Assembly (NCBI GenBank): GCA_029882955.1
Contig: JAOUJX010000050.1
Span: forward strand, 1-15,430
Length of the DNA: 15,430 nucleotides
Origin: Gammaproteobacteria bacterium
GTDB lineage: Bacteria > Pseudomonadota > Gammaproteobacteria > GCA-001735895
Direction of reading: 5' to 3'
The position numbers and the translations under genes are program-made. A model generated the notes under the pieces. The model was not told where the DNA came from and did not search any database. It saw only the letters and a program-made list of their open reading frames with translations. This document shows positions 13,744 to 15,430 of the stretch, in pieces (position 1 is the first letter of the stretch; every line of letters starts with the position of its first letter).

Positions 13744-15430
13744 CTACATATTTCTACGGTATTGCCCACCCACTTCGAATAATGCGTTGCTAATCTCACC
13801 AAGCGAGCAGTATCGTACCGCATTCACCAGCTCGGTAAAAATATTGTCATTGTTTATCGCCGCCTGTCGAACACGCTCGAGTGCTTCGGTTGCCTCATCG
13901 GCATGATTAGACTGGAATTCTCTTAGCCTTGTTATCTGGTTTTGTTTCTCTTCATCGGTGGAGCGGGCAAGTTCAATTTCGTATTCCTCCTTGCCTTTCG
14001 GATTGAGGAAAGTATTCACGCCGATGATGGGTAATGAACCGTCGTGCTTACGATGCTCATAAAGCATTGATTCATCCTGAATTTTGCCTCGCTGATAGCC
14101 GGTTTCCATCGCGCCGAGTACGCCACCGCGCTCTGAAATTCGCTCGAACTCCTGTAGTACGGCTTCTTCGACCAGGTCGGTGAGTTGTTCAAGGATAAAC
14201 GAACCCTGATTCGGATTTTCGTTTTTACTCAAACCCCATTCGTTGTTGATGATGAGCTGGATCGCCAGCGCGCGTCGCACCGAATCACCGGTTGGCGTCG
14301 TAATCGCTTCGTCGAAGGCATTGGTGTGCAGGCTATTGCAATTATCGTAAATCGCGATTAGCGCCTGTAACGTGGTGCGAATATCGTTGAAGTCCATCTC
14401 CTGCGCGTGCAGCGAGCGCCCCGAAGTCTGGATGTGATATTTCAGTTTCTGGCTGCGTTCGTTAGCACCGTATTTGTCGCGCATCGCCGTGGCCCAGATG
14501 CGCCTGGCGACACGGCCCATCACCGTGTATTCCGGATCCATGCCGTTACTGAAGAAGAAAGACAGGTTCGGCGCAAATTCATCGATGTGCATGCCGCGCG
14601 CCAGATAAGTCTCGACATAGGTGAAGCCGTTGGCAAGGGTGAAGGCCAGTTGCGATATCGGATTAGCGCCAGCTTCGGCGATGTGATAACCCGAAATCGA
14701 CACCGAGTAGAAATTACGGATATTGTGATTGACGAAATATTGCTGGATATCGCCCATCATTTTTAATGCAAACTCGGTAGAGAATATACAGGTATTTTGT
14801 CCCTGATCCTCTTTGAGGATGTCGGCCTGCACTGTGCCGCGAATGTTTTCCAGTGCCCAGCAGCGCACCTTCTCGATTTCCTGCTCGGTTGGGGAGCGGC
14901 CATTGTCAGACTCGAAACGTGCCATCTGCTGCTCGATGGCGGTGTTGAGATACATGGCCAGTATCACCGGCGCAGGACCGTTGATAGTCATAGACACCGA
15001 GGTCGACGGGTTGCACAGGTCGAAACCATCGTAGAGTACTTTCATATCTTCCAGTGTCGCAATCGAAACGCCTGAATTGCCGACCTTGCCATAAATGTCC
15101 GGACGCTCGTCGGGGTCGCAGCCGTAGAGAGTGACCGAATCAAAGGCGGTCGACAGGCGCTTGGCACTGGAATGCTCCGATAGTTTCTTAAAGCGTTCGT
15201 TGGTTCGGAAGGCATCGCCTTCACCGGCGAACATCCGCGTCGGATCTTCTCCCTCGCGTTTGAAGGCGAAAACACCAGCGGTGAAGGGGAAACTACCGGG
15301 CAGGTTTTCCAGCATCAGCCACTTGAGGAGGTCGCCGTGGTCGGAATAACTCGGTAACGAAACCTTTGGAACTCGAGTTCCTGATAAAGTTTCGTATTTC
15401 AAACTGGTACGGATTTCGCGGTCTCGAATT
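13744..15430 (-). CDS. icmF: Isobutyryl-CoA mutase fused (IcmF), C-terminal mutase domain; 5' part outside the window
   Basis: The visible 561 residues are the substrate-binding TIM-barrel half of an adenosylcobalamin-dependent acyl-CoA mutase. The frame stays open to the window edge (IRDREIRTSLKYETLSG), so the TTG at 15402 is an internal leucine, not a start. IRDREIRTSL plus SLPSYSDHGDLLKWL resembles the linker of IcmF. That protein is about 1,090 residues, with B12-binding and MeaB-like GTPase domains ahead of the mutase. Methylmalonyl-CoA mutase has Tyr89 and Arg207; the equivalents here are Phe in TRMFAG (codon 15231-15229) and Gln in GQNTCIF (codon 14799-14797). That is the Phe/Gln pair of isobutyryl-CoA mutases. 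The catalytic His is in SISGYH, near 14685. Expected reaction: isobutyryl-CoA to and from n-butyryl-CoA, possibly isovaleryl/pivalyl-CoA. No B12-binding domain follows at the C-terminus, as expected for IcmF. Confidence 0.88.
   Translation of the reverse strand, partial: IRDREIRTSLKYETLSGTRVPKVSLPSYSDHGDLLKWLMLENLPGSFPFTAGVFAFKREGEDPTRMFAGEGDAFRTNERFKKLSEHSSAKRLSTAFDSVTLYGCDPDERPDIYGKVGNSGVSIATLEDMKVLYDGFDLCNPSTSVSMTINGPAPVILAMYLNTAIEQQMARFESDNGRSPTEQEIEKVRCWALENIRGTVQADILKEDQGQNTCIFSTEFALKMMGDIQQYFVNHNIRNFYSVSISGYHIAEAGANPISQLAFTLANGFTYVETYLARGMHIDEFAPNLSFFFSNGMDPEYTVMGRVARRIWATAMRDKYGANERSQKLKYHIQTSGRSLHAQEMDFNDIRTTLQALIAIYDNCNSLHTNAFDEAITTPTGDSVRRALAIQLIINNEWGLSKNENPNQGSFILEQLTDLVEEAVLQEFERISERGGVLGAMETGYQRGKIQDESMLYEHRKHDGSLPIIGVNTFLNPKGKEEYEIELARSTDEEKQNQITRLREFQSNHADEATEALERVRQAAINNDNIFTELVNAVRYCSLGEISNALFEVGGQYRRNM

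Noticed and set aside
14407..15075. Open frames on the plus strand opposite icmF
   Set aside because: They lie antisense to a strongly conserved mutase domain, have no recognisable domains and no ribosome sites; the same holds for plus-strand frames elsewhere in the window.
15400..15402. TTG as the start of the mutase gene
   Set aside because: The frame continues upstream to the window edge with IcmF-like linker sequence, so this is an internal leucine codon.
1..15430. CRISPR array, tRNA, rRNA, phage or transposon genes
   Set aside because: No direct-repeat arrays, cloverleaf-like sequences, integrases or transposases were found on either strand.

Overview
This window is a single-direction catabolic and transport region: every gene I can support is on the minus strand, so transcription runs from base 15430 toward base 1. 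Base composition is near 50% GC, genes are tightly packed, and the protein styles (LivFGHMK-type importer, IcmF-type B12 mutase, AMACR-like CaiB protein, Pgi N-terminus) point to a proteobacterium. A gammaproteobacterium with an environmental or marine lifestyle is the best guess. There are no tRNA or rRNA genes, CRISPR arrays or insertion sequences. No gene-free stretch exceeds 300 bases.

Layout in transcription order. (1) 15430-13744: C-terminal mutase half of an IcmF-like (isobutyryl-CoA mutase fused) protein, cut by the window edge. (2) A 126-base gap with two perfect 8-bp hairpins. (3) 13617-12763: 3-hydroxybutyryl-CoA dehydrogenase. (4) A gap of about 240 bases carrying a striking palindromic operator (12611-12629). 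(5) 12519-120: a ten-gene run likely to be one operon, encoding a long-chain-type acyl-CoA synthetase, LivG, LivH, LivM, a periplasmic binding protein, LivF, a PaaK-like AMP-binding protein, an AMACR-like CaiB/BaiF protein, a crotonase-family enoyl-CoA hydratase and an ADP-forming acyl-CoA synthetase. (6) 109-1: the first 36 codons of pgi (glucose-6-phosphate isomerase), ten bases after the last operon gene and running off the window.

How the genes may work together (inference): the ABC importer brings an organic acid or related small carboxylate into the cytoplasm. One or more of the three acid-activating enzymes convert it to a CoA thioester. The CaiB/AMACR-like protein would epimerise a 2-methylacyl-CoA or move CoA between acids, and the crotonase and 3-hydroxyacyl-CoA dehydrogenase supply beta-oxidation steps. 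IcmF would interconvert isobutyryl-CoA and n-butyryl-CoA, so that branched C4 units can enter that route. No acyl-CoA dehydrogenase or thiolase is in the window. The substrate is not known from sequence. The combination of an importer with two embedded AMP-forming ligases, an AMACR-like enzyme and an ADP-forming ligase under one candidate LiuR-type operator is the most interesting feature here.
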